A stretch of 64,000 bases of DNA, taken from the NCBI RefSeq assembly GCF_003073045.1, contig NC_037590.1:6164016-6228015 (forward strand). Direction: 5' to 3'. A program made the position numbers and the translations under genes. Each line of letters opens with the position of its first letter. Position 1 is the first letter of the stretch. The notes under the pieces are model-generated. The model searched no databases. It saw only the letters and a list, made by a program, of their open reading frames with translations, and was not told the origin of the DNA. Positions 43,679-55,123 of this stretch are shown piece by piece. The DNA comes from Pomacea canaliculata. Its lineage: Eukaryota; Mollusca; Gastropoda; Architaenioglossa; Ampullariidae.

Positions 43679-46600
43679 CATCAAACTAAGGAATATTAGT
43701 GACGTAGATACTGACAGGAGAGTGATGCTTGGAAATCTGGTGGTCAAAAGTGGGACTGGCATTGTTTGGTATGACAAGAGTGTCCTTTACACCAAAAAAA
43801 AGTTAACTGTTCAGACGGCATAATCCATAGGTTGTGCGCATGGTTGAATGTGAGTGTATTTGTTGTTACTAGTGACAACTGAACTTTCGTTTCGTTGTAA
43901 AATCGCTTTTACACTGTACATGGGCCGAATGTTAAACGACGACATGATTTTTAATCTCAGTGTCGTCAACTACTCTGTAATGTTTTAAGAAAGTGCTTGC
44001 TGTGTGGCGCAAGTAACGATTTCAAACTAAATCTCACTTATCGACAGTCTTCTGTCTTGGGTGATACTCTATTCGGTCAGGGCTTGTGTTTAAGGGCAAT
44101 TTACTCAGGTAACATTGCCATAATTTGGGGATCCAATGGATAACGTTAAGCCGACAGACAAAACATTTCCGGATTCATGAGACACCGAGAAGATGAAGTT
44201 AAAAGGGCTGTAAATTTGTTCAGGATTTTTAAAACAGTGCTATTTCAGAGTTTCAAGTATTCATTACACACACACACACAAATCTTTCTTTAAAAAGTTT
44301 CTTTAGTCTGAATCGACAAATTACCATTGAGAAGGAGATTTGGATTGGTCAACGCAAGGCCATAAATATGGGTTTTCTGCGGATAGCCGATTTACTCAGC
44401 TGAGATAGAGTAACAGGCTGGGTAAATATGTTTCGTAAATACTAGGTCTGCAGCATGTACCCAAATGTCAAAGCGCTCATTGGGCTGGATAGTGTATTAA
44501 AGCTGTGAAAACCCACAACCTTGGACTATTAGTGAAAGAGTGTGTGTGTATTTCGAACAAACATTCACGTCACTGTATGCCCCGCTGTATCATCAAGATG
44601 GTTATGTAGACTAGGTGGTTCGAACGGACTCAAAAGAGGAAATCATTGCAACGATGACTTCTTCGTTTGGAGCTGAATGTCGATATAGCTGCTTGCTTCT
44701 GGCCAGTCTCAGACTAAAAATCAGTCATGCAGCCGGTGTAGTACATCGTCTTTACGGATTAACACCGCCAGCGACTGAAACTGCGTGTTGTCGCCCCAAG
44801 GCTTGTAACCCGTCAGTAAATGTATTTTTGGACTTACAGTGTTTCCTAAAGTATCTGTTGTGATTTTACATAGTTGTTTTTTTTTTTTTTTGTTTTTTTT
44901 GGGGTGTTTTTTTTTTTTTGGTGTAATTGCTAAATTGTATGGAAGAAATGGCTCCACGATGTATGAAAATGTTTTCCTGCATGCATCGGAGCCTAGCCGA
45001 GAACCGCACCAGCTAGTTTCATCGCTTAATCACTGTCTACGCAGCTAAACAGAAAACTCTAATGTGCAACATCTCTGGCTGATTTTATTTTCATAACATG
45101 ATCCTATTGTCCCGACTGTACATCGCGTGTACAACACATCGACATAAAAAAATGATCGCAGTCAGCAGACATTAGTGACAAAATGGCATCGAATATCGAT
45201 CCGGGAAAAGACCAGAGATGTAACAGACTGGATTTTCTTTTTCTTTTTTTTTTTTCTGCTCGAAAAATCCTTTCTTGCGTGCTAATTTTCAGTAGCAAGT
45301 TCAGTTTGAGATTCACGAACTCCGGATGAGAAGATATAATAGGATCTTGCCCCCTTCCCCATCTCCCTATAGTCACGTTCTATCAGCCATTTTGACGTAA
45401 ATGGCTTAAGTCTGGTTCATCCATGTAAACACGGCAAGCCTTGCCTTGTACAGACATGCGACTTGTGTGACATCCCCACAGAGCGGTAAAGCCAGGCATC
45501 GACTATACCAGGAAGTCGAATGAAATGTTTGGGAACGAATTGTTCCAACCGTCTTTATCCAAAATAGCTTGGGTCGAACTTTACCATTTATTGTTATTAT
45601 AGCTTATGTTATAATGGTTTGTAATTTCCTGAAACTCATTTTGTGTCGTTTAAAACGATGACACGTTCTCCTTCCTCTGCACGTGTGCAGTGTGTTCGGA
45701 AGGTCGTCTCAAAAGAAAGCTGAAATCGTGACATCGGTCGTGCGTGCACATTGTGTTGCAAATGTCTATCTGGACAGAAATCTAATATGATGAGCCCTTC
45801 GTCAGCTGTCAGGCTTTCGTTATGTTCAGTACAGTTTTAGGTACCCCAGAGGCAGTGTTGTGAACAGCAAACAGACAAAAAGTAGGGGTGACCTGTAACG
45901 GGTATCGATAACCTTTACTTTTGTGTGAATCTTTTCTCCTCAGATGCATATTTTAAGCAGTCCGGTTCTTCAATATTCTTCTTTTTCTTCAGTGTCCATC
46001 CTTAATTCAATTTGCCCATCACTCTGACAGTTTTATTCACTTAAGACGAGTCCATACATTCAATAATCATCCTAGGAGTCTTTCTCGATACAGCTGTTTT
46101 AAAATTCATTCAAAATATTACAAAAAATATCGTGATGTTGAGCAAGACCAAACGATATGGCGTTGTCCATGAAAAGGGTTTTTATTTTTAAATTGTAAAC
46201 GATTTTTGCTGTCGACGAGTGAACAGCCCCCCACCCCCCAAAAAAAAAAAAAATAACTACTGGCAGTGAAAGGCAGAGGAAATGTCGATAGACGTTTACG
46301 TACAAGAAGAAAGAAAAGAAAAACGAAAAAATGTGGCTAATAAATAGGTCTACATTTCACAAGAAATAAATGTGAATTTCGTTATCTTCATCAATGTCTT
46401 TCTGTTATCATCGTTGTAACCACCGTCTCAGCATTCTCTTTGTTTAAACAGTGTCAGTTTGGATCCGTGTATACTGACATTTCCCAGACGCAGTACATAA
46501 AAGGCTAACAGTCTACAGACTATCAGCACCGTGCCAGCCAGTCTCGGTTATTCCGGGTTTTATTCTAATGACGTAACCTTCAGGGTCAATAACAGATTTC

Positions 46601-49503
46601 TTTGCGCTGGACTTTTTTTCTCGCCGTAAATGTCACGCTACCTGCACTTCCTTCATTCTCCATCGTGCAGACGTTTATATTTATCCAAAGCTCTTTTTTT
46701 TTTCTCTTTCTTCTTTTGTTAGCAAGAGGGATGACGTGTTTTTTATTTTGTTTTTTGTTGTTGGGTTGTTTTTGTTGGTTTTTTTCAATAGTTCAGTCTC
46801 AACTTTTAGTTAGGCCAGTAGTCTCAGCACTAGGTGTCCGGTTAGTATCAATACGTAATAGTCTTTCAATTGTTTGAGTTAGGCCAGCAGTCTCAATCTC
46901 AATTTTTGAAAAAAAAACAAACAAACAAAAACAGGAGGAGATGTTTCGGGCAGGAAAGGGGACGGATTGCGATTGATAATTATGTATAATTTACGAAAGT
47001 GACATCAAAACGACAGGTGCTTCGCTATTGCGCTACAAGGATGCAATGCATAAAAAATTGACATAAATGGAGCAATATATAAACATATATATATATCGAA
47101 AGTAGAAACTAAAATGGAAGCTGGAAGGGGTAGTGGCAAAAGCAAGTCAACCTGGGCAAAACCTAGTTAGTACTTACCAGTAGCAGTGGCTTATCGACTT
47201 TTCTCACTCATCATCTTCGTTGTTTTATTTTTCATTCAAGTGAGACGAAGACGCTTGGTTCATTTACAGTTGTTGATGACTATATTTGATACATTGGTAT
47301 TGACTTAGTCCATAGAAAGGACATTGTACCTGAGTGACTGTCTTCACCCTTTTCTACCACTGTGAAGTACCAAGCACACACCACAATAAGAAGGATAATT
47401 ATCTGGCTAGATATTTGGTTTAGCTGCCAAATAAAATATGGAATAATAAACTGAAGGATATCTTTATATATAATTTAATGTATTATCACAATGTCGTTAG
47501 TAGTAATAACACCAAATATCACTAAACCTAATAATATTATTTCACTTCTTTTTTGTAACTTAAAGCCTGAGATAATGCTTCAGTCTCTCCTGATCATACA
47601 TCCGATGTCTTCACAAAACTCAAATGTAAATAATGATGACGGACTGTTCTGCATGAGTTGTAGGTTGAGAGTGTGTGTGTATGGGGAGGTTCGTTAATTG
47701 TACTTTCCTCCCATCAAGTGAACGACACATGTGTATAAACGGCCATGTAGCTGCGATACATCGTAAAGAGCCTGGAATAGTCACAGAAACACAGGACGAA
47801 CCTACTGTTAGCGCGCCTGTGCTGGAAACTGAAGCGTGCGCGCTGCAGCTCGCCTCCGGCACGTGCAGCGGGAACTGCGCACGCGCCGTCACTCAGCAGG
47901 AGGCGCGACTCGTCCGACAGGAGAGTTCCACCAAGACCAACAACTCTTGGCACTCTCGGGACTTTATTCCGCTCTACAGCACACCGTCGCTCTTCACCGC
48001 CGCAGGTTCAAACTCATTTGTGCAGCGGTAGTTGTACTGACACTAAAGTTCAGAGTTATGGTTTCTGTGCACGAGCATCATTCACCTTTTTTCTATCGGA
48101 AAAGAAATTGAACATCAGCGATCCTGTGACACAGTTTCTATGAACTGAAAGGAACTTGAGAACTTTCAATTTATGACGGCGAGAAAGAAAGAGAAAGAGA
48201 GTGTATGTGTGTGCTTCAACAGTGGTGATAACTGTGATGTGCAATTTAAATTAATAGACTACAGAATAGTGATACTGTAGCTGTATGTAAAGGACATACA
48301 TCTTAAAAAAAAAAAAAACCCAAAAAAAACCACAGCACACAAAAGTATTGAGAACTGAGTCACATGACTGAGGCAGTGAGCGGTATGTTGGTCAAGGTAT
48401 GTAATTCTTTTGGAATTTAATTAGCTTTTGCCAGTAGCATTTTGGGAAACATACATCCTAGCGCTCTTACTACGTTGTGGACATTTTGTATCCCATATTA
48501 TTCAATGTCCGTTATTTTATATTTTGCTTGTTTGCACATAGACAAGCATCTATGGATTTATCCGTTTATTCTTTTCGAACCTTTAATTTTTCATTCGTCC
48601 TTCCTCCTCGAAGACAAGTCTTATCGTTCTGCTTTTAGTTAGAAAAAAAGGTTATTATGCTACAACGTGTCTTTAAAAAACACCACCTTTGACCTTTTCT
48701 TAAGGACGAAAGAACTGAGGTAAGATCAATATTATCTAACTTCGCCATCGTGTCTTGCTTTGAGGACACCGCAGACAGAATCCATCTTCTCTCAGTATGG
48801 AGTCTCTTTCGCTTCGACTCTTTTTCTCGATTCTGTCCCATCCCAACCCGTACCTCAAGATATCGAGTACTCGGTGTGTCCACCGCTTTGATGCACCCGT
48901 CTGCACCTTTGTACCATATTCGAGGGCCACGTTGATGAATAATTTTTCACGTATAACCTCCGTGTCGGGCACTCCGTTGTATCAATACTCGTTTACATCC
49001 TCTGTGTGTGCCGTTCTATTGCATCAATACTCCCTTATTCCTTGTCTTCCGTCTTATGGTATCCTAAGTGTACAGTGTGGAAACAGAAGTCTTCATTTTT
49101 TCAGAAAACTGGGCAGAGGGCAGAAAATTCCCTCTTCCACTTGATATGGAGTCAAGTATATTTAATTTATTTTTTCTGTCCCCTTGAAATGTTCTTCAAC
49201 CGAGCAGTCGATGCTGGTCACTAAAAGTTGTGGACAGAACCTGTACGCAGTGCAAATAGAACGTGCTGAAACCACCACGCAGCCATGTTGCCCCACGTAA
49301 TGGAATATAAATCACTGTAGAACTTAAACAGATTAATACTTGCCTTCAGTTTTAAAATCGAACAACATCAAAAATGAAACACTGAGAGTTAAAAAAAAAA
49401 AATACGGGGATCCCATCTATTGAAAAAAGTAAATCGTGTTGAGTCCCAGAATGAAACTATAGCCGGATTTTAAAGACCAACCTGCATGGTTTGCGGTTTT
49501 TGC
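43679..49503. other. Intergenic, no gene recognised
   Basis: Long homopolymers (44876-44922, 45240-45256, 46242-46253) and a (CA)n run at 44268-44280. An imperfect duplication of TTAGGCCAG(T/C)AGTCTCA occurs at about 46809 and 46880. A CpG-rich patch lies near 47810-48010. ORF 48797-49144 has a true ATG but no recognisable domain. Confidence 0.4.
47777..48005 (+). promoter_or_regulatory. CpG-rich patch, possible 5' exon or promoter
   Basis: In an AT-rich neighbourhood, this segment is GC- and CpG-rich (gcgtgcgcgctgcagctcgc, acgcgccgtcactcag). It is bounded by acagaaacacag and a CGCAG|GTTCAA donor-like site and is open in one plus frame (EARLVRQESSTKTNNSWHSR). Could be a 5' exon of the downstream GPCR gene or a separate promoter. 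No family match. Confidence 0.3.
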
Positions 49504-50024
49504 AGATATCGTTAGTAGAGTTGATGTGAATCAACCTGTAAATATCAGCTTCCAAAACCCACCCGTTAATTATCCAGTAGCAAAGTATGTGATTCGTACC
49601 TGCGATCAACGAGCGCCGCTAACAGTGTACTACGTCACGCTAACAGTGTACTACGTCACGCTAACGGTACACCCTTCACAACATTGTCAACCCTCAACAC
49701 CAATCCCAGCGACAGTTCGGATTATTTGGACATTGAAAGTCTGCATTTCTCGTGCTAAACAAACAGTTTTTCAGAACCACAAGAAATGCCGCCAGCGTCC
49801 AAATAATACCAACTGTCGCTCACTCTCTCTGATTGGTGTTGACTGCTGGCAATCTTGTGAATGGTGCACTAGCGTGACGTAGTACACTGTTAGCGTGACG
49901 TAGTACACTGTTATCAGCGCTTGTTGATCGCAGGTGCGAATCGTAGTGGTAATTAATTAACAGATGGGTTTCGGAGGCTGAAATTTACAGGTTAGCTTTA
50001 TACCGCCTACATCTACTGATATCT
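49504..50024. repeat. Large imperfect inverted repeat (fold-back element), about 521 bp
   Basis: Starts AGATATC (49504) and ends GATATCT (50024). Matched pairs from outside in: AACCTGTAAAT / ATTTACAGGTT, TGCGATCAACGAGCGC / GCGCTTGTTGATCGCA, GTGTACTACGTCACGCTAAC / GTTAGCGTGACGTAGTACAC, AACACCAATC / GATTGGTGTT, ATTATTTGGAC / GTCCAAATAAT, GCATTTCTCGTG / CACAAGAAATGC. Loop about 17-20 bases. Each arm holds two copies of a 21-bp unit with TACTACGTCACGCTAAC. No coding capacity and no clear target duplication. Probably a fold-back MITE. Confidence 0.85.
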
Positions 50025-50220
50025 ATTTTAAATAAAAAACCCACACACACACCACTCAGGTTCGTCTTTAAGCAGAGCGAGCCAGGATCTGTTTATTAGT
50101 TTCATGTCAGTGATGTTCATCGATTCCGTAATGATAGATGTGTATTTTGTAGGAGAATACAGTGAAAGCCGCTGAATGTTTAAAATTGCGAAAAACGTCT
50201 GAAAAAAAATTATTTTATGG

Positions 50221-50248
50221 CGCGCGCGCACACACACACACACACACA
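50221..50248. repeat. (GC)n(AC)n alternating tract
   Basis: An unbroken purine-pyrimidine alternation, gcgcgcgcgc followed by acacacac..., of the type prone to Z-DNA. Confidence 0.8.
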
Positions 50249-50777
50249 GGCAAATAATATTGTAGCCAGTAATAATTGACATTTTGCGCTCGTTTTAAGC
50301 GTAGGCACACGAAACAAACTGCATATAATATGAGCGGCTTCGCTGGGACAGGAAATTGCATGTATTTTCAGAGTTCTGCTCCCTTGCGAGCAAGGGAATA
50401 TGGGCAGGATGACGACTAGCTAAATTATTACTACCACCATGAGCAACATTTTCATCATTCCAATAATATTCAATGTGATTGTTAGCGGTCTAGTTATTTT
50501 AACTTTTATAAGTGTGTTTATACTTTTCAAATGAAATCTCTGATTGTGAAACCATCCGTACATACTGCCTCCTTCTCCCTCTTCCCTTCCCTCCTTCCAT
50601 CCCTATCGATCCCTAACACTCCAACATTTCTGTTTTCGTACCTGTTTTTTCATATAGTCGTTAGTGATCACGTGATTCTCACACTCAGATTCTCAGGACG
50701 AGACTTTGTGTCTTTTTCATCAAGCCGCCCTTTCTGTACTGTCTACCATTAATTAACCTTCAGACATACAGCTGGCC

Positions 50778-50906
50778 ATGAGAATACTGCCACGGACAAA
50801 GGTTGAAGAGATTGTCCTCGTTAGCAGTTCGAACTCCGCAAAACCCAGGAAGGACAGACCTTTCAGACGCTCTTTGCTATCTTCTCGCCATTCTGTTTTA
50901 CCAAAG
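50778..50906 (+). CDS. Possible upstream exon of the GPCR transcript (uORF or 5' UTR)
   Basis: ATG at 50778 opens 43 codons (MRILPRTKVEEIVLVSSSNS, basic C-terminal part ending VLPK) that stop exactly at a strong donor, AAAG|GTAGGT. Spliced to the acceptor gtttgcag at 53791-53798 the frame runs 25 more codons to TGA, well before the GPCR ATG. It would thus be an upstream ORF, not part of the receptor. Function unproven. Confidence 0.3.
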
Positions 50907-51149
50907 GTAGGTACAATCATTTACTTATGACTTATTCACAAATTGTTTCATGTGTATAATTATAAATGTTCGCTTTCCTTTTTTTTAACAATAAGTGGTA
51001 GCTTTTATTTATTATAACATATCATATGTTAGGTAACACTGAAATTAAAATGTGAAATTTTGCCTGTTAAGGTAACGAAGGGCATAGATCACGTGACCTG
51101 ATAACTCAGGAACGTTTGATACACTTTTTAGTGGGAAATTATATGGTTA

Positions 51150-51360
51150 TGCCATGTAGATATTATGTTGTAGATTTTGTATGACCGTAATGTAGCTACT
51201 GTAAATGTAATACATATATTCTTTGTAATGTAGATATTGTATGCTTGATGTAGTGACTGTAATGCCGATACTCTGTGGTTATAATGTAGATACAATATAA
51301 ATGTAATGTAGATACAGTATACTGCATGGATGCAATGTATCGTCATATACAGACATACTG
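51150..51360. repeat. Degenerate tandem repeat, unit about 17-22 bp
   Basis: Repeated variants of AATGTAGATA(C/T)-(A/G)TAT occur at least eight times (e.g. near 51228, 51273, 51307) with irregular spacing. Confidence 0.6.
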
Positions 51361-51560
51361 TATGTGTAGGATACCATAGATACGATACTGCATGAGGTTA
51401 ACGAAAACGGCAATGTCCGCGCCATGAGACGGACTGAGTTGTCGAAGCGAGTCGATACGCGGCGTGAACATCAACAGTCTCTTGTGGTTACAGTAGGACG
51501 ATTAGCATGCTGTTGTTGTAGACAGCCAGCCATGCATATCTAGCCTCCGCTGCTCGCATG

Positions 51561-51606
51561 CATAACAACACACACGCACACGCACACGCACACACACACA
51601 CACACA
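51561..51606. repeat. (CA)n microsatellite with GC interruptions
   Basis: acacacgcacacgcacacgcacac... about 45 bp. Confidence 0.85.
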
Positions 51607-51799
51607 GACGCACGCTCGTATGCGTACACGCAAAGACGCAAAGACAGTCAGCCAATCGGACATGCAGAGAGACCATAATTTTTTTTATACAGATTACCAT
51701 AGCTTCCTACGTGTGTGCGTGTGTGCGCCTTTGTGCATGCATGCGTGCGTGCGTGTATTTTAGAGAAGCTGGGAGACTGGAAGATGAAAGCTAAAATGG

Positions 51800-52088
51800 A
51801 AATAACGGCAGTGTTTTTCTCCATAACGTCCTCTTTGTTAACTACTAGATTTTCATCATAGTGCAACACCTAGCAACCAGTGTATTTTCTCTGTAATGTG
51901 ATCTCTGGTAACCAGTCTGTTTTCGTCATAACGCCATAGCTACTAACCACTGTGTTTTCATCATAACGCGATTTCCTGTAATCCACTTATATTCTTATAA
52001 CGCGATAGTTGTTAACATATGTACTTATACAGCCATAGCTGTTAAAATCTGTTTCTCTAGCGAGTTATGTTAACAGTGTGTTTTACCC
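51800..52088. repeat. Diverged flank of the minisatellite
   Basis: Worn units of about 36-40 bp with TCATAACG(C)GAT, CTG(T/G)TAACCA and GTGTTTTC segments lead up to the homogeneous array. They appear to be older relatives of the 33-bp unit. Confidence 0.6.
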
Positions 52089-52622
52089 ATGACGCGATAT
52101 GTATTGACTGCTGTTGTTTCCACAACGCGATATGTATTAACTGCTGTTGTCTCCACACTGCGATATGTATTAACTGTTATTGTCTCCACAACGCGATATG
52201 TATTGACTGCTGTTGTCTCCACAACGCGATATGTATTAACTGTTATTGTCTCCACAACGTGATATGTATTGACTGCTGTTGTCTCCACAACGCGATATGT
52301 ATTGACTGTTGTTGTCTCCACAACGCGATATGTATTAACTGTTGTTGTCTCCACAACACGATATGTTAACTGCTGTTGTCTCCACAACGTGATATGTATT
52401 CACTGCTGTTGTCTCCACAACACGATATGTATTGACTGCTGTTGTCTCCACACCGCGATATGTATTAACTGCTGTTGTCTCCACACTGCGATATGTATTG
52501 ACTGCTGTTGTCTCCACAACGCGATATGTATTAACTGTTGTCTCCACAACACGATATGTACTAACTGCTGTTGTCTCCACAACACGATATGTATTAACTG
52601 CCGTTTTCTCCTCAACGCGATA
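52089..52622. repeat. 33-bp minisatellite, about 17 units
   Basis: Unit CGCGATATGTATTGACTGCT followed by GTTGTCTCCACAA. CGATATGT-type starts recur near 52094, 52127, 52160 and on to 52583, every 33 bp, except two intervals of 30 bp. Because 33 and 30 are multiples of 3, frames stay open on both strands (100-139 codons) giving Cys-rich or Thr/Val-rich 11-residue peptide repeats. It lies in the presumed first intron of the GPCR gene; coding use is doubtful. Confidence 0.93.
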
Positions 52623-53344
52623 TCTGCAAGTCAGCATCAGAAAGTTCGAAATCGTGACACACTTGAACCATTCATTTCCACCCGCTAATTGCCGTCACGT
52701 GCAGCAGCACGAAGAGTACAGGAATTTCCGCCACATGATGCACGACAAACAGCTTCTGGGTGCCTTACATCAACCATAGTACAACCCACAGTACAACCCA
52801 CAGTACAACCCCCAGTGTGGCACCCGACGCTCAACAAATGTCTCCCAAACTTGTAATATTATTCTGAGACTATGAAAAAACTGAACTACAGAAAAGTAAG
52901 AAAGGCTCCTGATTAAAAACTTCGAAACGACCCCATAACATTTTTTTTCAGTTTTTTCAGTTTTTAAAGCATGTTGTTGTGACGATGCTTTCCATGTCGC
53001 TATTTCGCTAAATTTATGAAAACATTTCTCATTTTCTGACGATACATTATTGGGGTTGCTGAAGGTGTATTTATTGTTCACTTACTGATGGAGTCTGTCC
53101 GGAGACAGTCTGCTGCTCTGCCTCTCCGTGCATCTCGCTGCCGGCACGTTACACGAGAACATAGTTTGGTACAGGAGATGCAGGCACACATCGATTTGTG
53201 CATCAGTGTTTCCAAGATGTAGGACACAGACGACACAGTCTCTCGACCACGCCTCCATTACACAAAAAAAAAACTTTCTCCGCTTACGTCGTTATCTCTT
53301 AGAAATACCTGACAGCACTTCACAGCCTGCCGTGCTTCCGGCGC

Positions 53345-53610
53345 GTGCGTGTGTTTGAGAGAGAGAGAGTGTGTGTGAGTACATTCATGTACATGTACGA
53401 GTATGCGTGCGCTCGTTTGTATGTGAGCGAAAGAGAAAGTGAATGCGTGTGTGTGTGTGTGCGCGCGCGTGTTTGTGTGTAACAAAAGAGAGTGTGTGTG
53501 AGAGAGAGAAAGAAAGTGTGTGTGTGTAGAAGTGTGTATATGTATGTTGATGTATATATACGTACTCGCGTGTTTGTGTAGTATAAATATAAGAGAGAGA
53601 GAGAGTCGAC
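53345..53610. repeat. Complex (GT)/(GA) microsatellite
   Basis: Interspersed TGTG, GAGA and GCGC runs over about 265 bp, including gtgtgtgtgtgcgcgcgcgt near 53447. Ends about 190 bp before the GPCR exon acceptor. Confidence 0.9.
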
Positions 53611-54157
53611 AGTTCTAGTTCTCCGCAAAAGAAATTCGTGTCGCGTTATGAATCTATCTACTGCACTTAAAGACCAACCCTAATGTACTATGAATTTAAA
53701 AGGACATTTAATTTGTTGACAGAAACTATTAATTCATATAAATAGTTAAAAATGTGATTGCACTGCGATACTTAATATTTAATTAATTGTGTTTGCAGGA
53801 TCCCTCACGGAAGCACAGATTGCCAAGGTTCAGACACTGTCATGACATAGAAAATTCTACATTCCTGTGCTGACAACTTAGTGGGGAGCTGAAGTCTTCC
53901 AGCAATGTAACCACTACTTCGATTCTTTGGATCCGTGAGACACAATCCACTCAATAAATTTCTCAAGCTATGATCTAAGACTTGAGGCCCGAACATGACA
54001 ACGAATGTGAAATTCCTGTCGACAGTCTGACAGTATGACCATTCAGCTAAACCCGGCAGTGACGTTTTCCTGCCAGCCGGACCTGGTGTTGGTGACGAAA
54101 TAGCAACCACTTCCCTCTGATGATCAACATCCTCTAGCTAGTTTAGGCGTGCCCCCG

Positions 54158-55123
54158 ATGGTGTCATCACAGGAAGTGACGTCGACGTTGTCCTACGCCA
54201 GCACCTCCTCGCTGCAGACGTTCCGCTACAAACTGCAGGAGGTGCTGCCTGTGCATCTCGTGGAGCGCGTGCTGTGCCCGCTGTCGGTGACGTTCATTGG
54301 CGTTAGTAACGTCACTTTGTTAGCGCATGAAGCGTGCGTCGTGTGGCGCACCCGTCGCGTCACCCCGCCCAAGCTGCTGGTCCTGGCGCTGGCTTCCGCC
54401 GACACGCTGGCCACGCTGATCGGATTCCTGCCTCTCTGGATCCTGTCCGACACGCAATTTTCCGACTACAACGCCTCTGCCGTGGTGGACACTTCGCCGC
54501 CAGCATCCAGCGAGCTACAGCAGCAGGCCACGAACACGAACTCTGACCTGCTCTTCGGAGAAAGCGTCACCATCTCAGCTGGCGAGGGGAATGACGCTAA
54601 TGTCCTGACCAGCGCGGGCTACTCTCTCTGCCTCTTCCTCCTGGTCACCTTCTGGACGATGGCGCAGTGCATTGTGGTTGTGATGGGGGTCGAGAGGGTG
54701 CTGGCCCTGCGCGCACCTTTCTTCTACACCGCGCACTGCTCGTGCATGGCCTTCCTGCTGGTGCTGGCCGCCCTGACTTTGGTCTCCGGCCTGATGGCGG
54801 GAATGCACCTGTTCGTGCATCTGCGGGAGGCAGCGCTTCCCCAGCACTCGCTGCTCTTCGCGGGTTTCCTGGAGGCCGACTCGCTGGCCCTCAATGGCGT
54901 CCTGATCGCTCAGGGCGTGCTGTGGACGCTGGTGCTGCTGCTGTGCAACTGGGCCGTCATGCACGAGCTGCGGCGCATGGAACGGCGCGTGACGGTGATG
55001 CGAGTCAAGGACCAAAGCGAGTACCTCAAGCAGCTCAGCCTCGTGCATGGCTCCGGCCGCGAGTTCTCGCGCCTGATGATGACCATCAACGCGCTTTTCC
55101 TGTCTTCCTCCTTCCCGCACCTG
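54158..55123 (+). CDS. GPCR coding exon 1 (TM1 to mid-TM6)
   Basis: Begins MVSSQEVTSTLSYASTSSLQ and ends LFLSSSFPHL before GTGAGC, phase 0. The transcript exon probably begins at the acceptor gtttgcag (53791-53798). An open GTG codon three codons upstream is not a eukaryotic start. Confidence 0.93.

Noticed and set aside
48797-49144. 115-codon frame with a true ATG
   Set aside because: No hydrophobic segment, domain or splice context that marks it as real.
52067-52688. Long open frames on both strands (100-139 codons, Cys-rich or Thr/Val-rich repeats)
   Set aside because: They are products of a 33-bp tandem repeat; openness in several frames at once argues for period, not coding.
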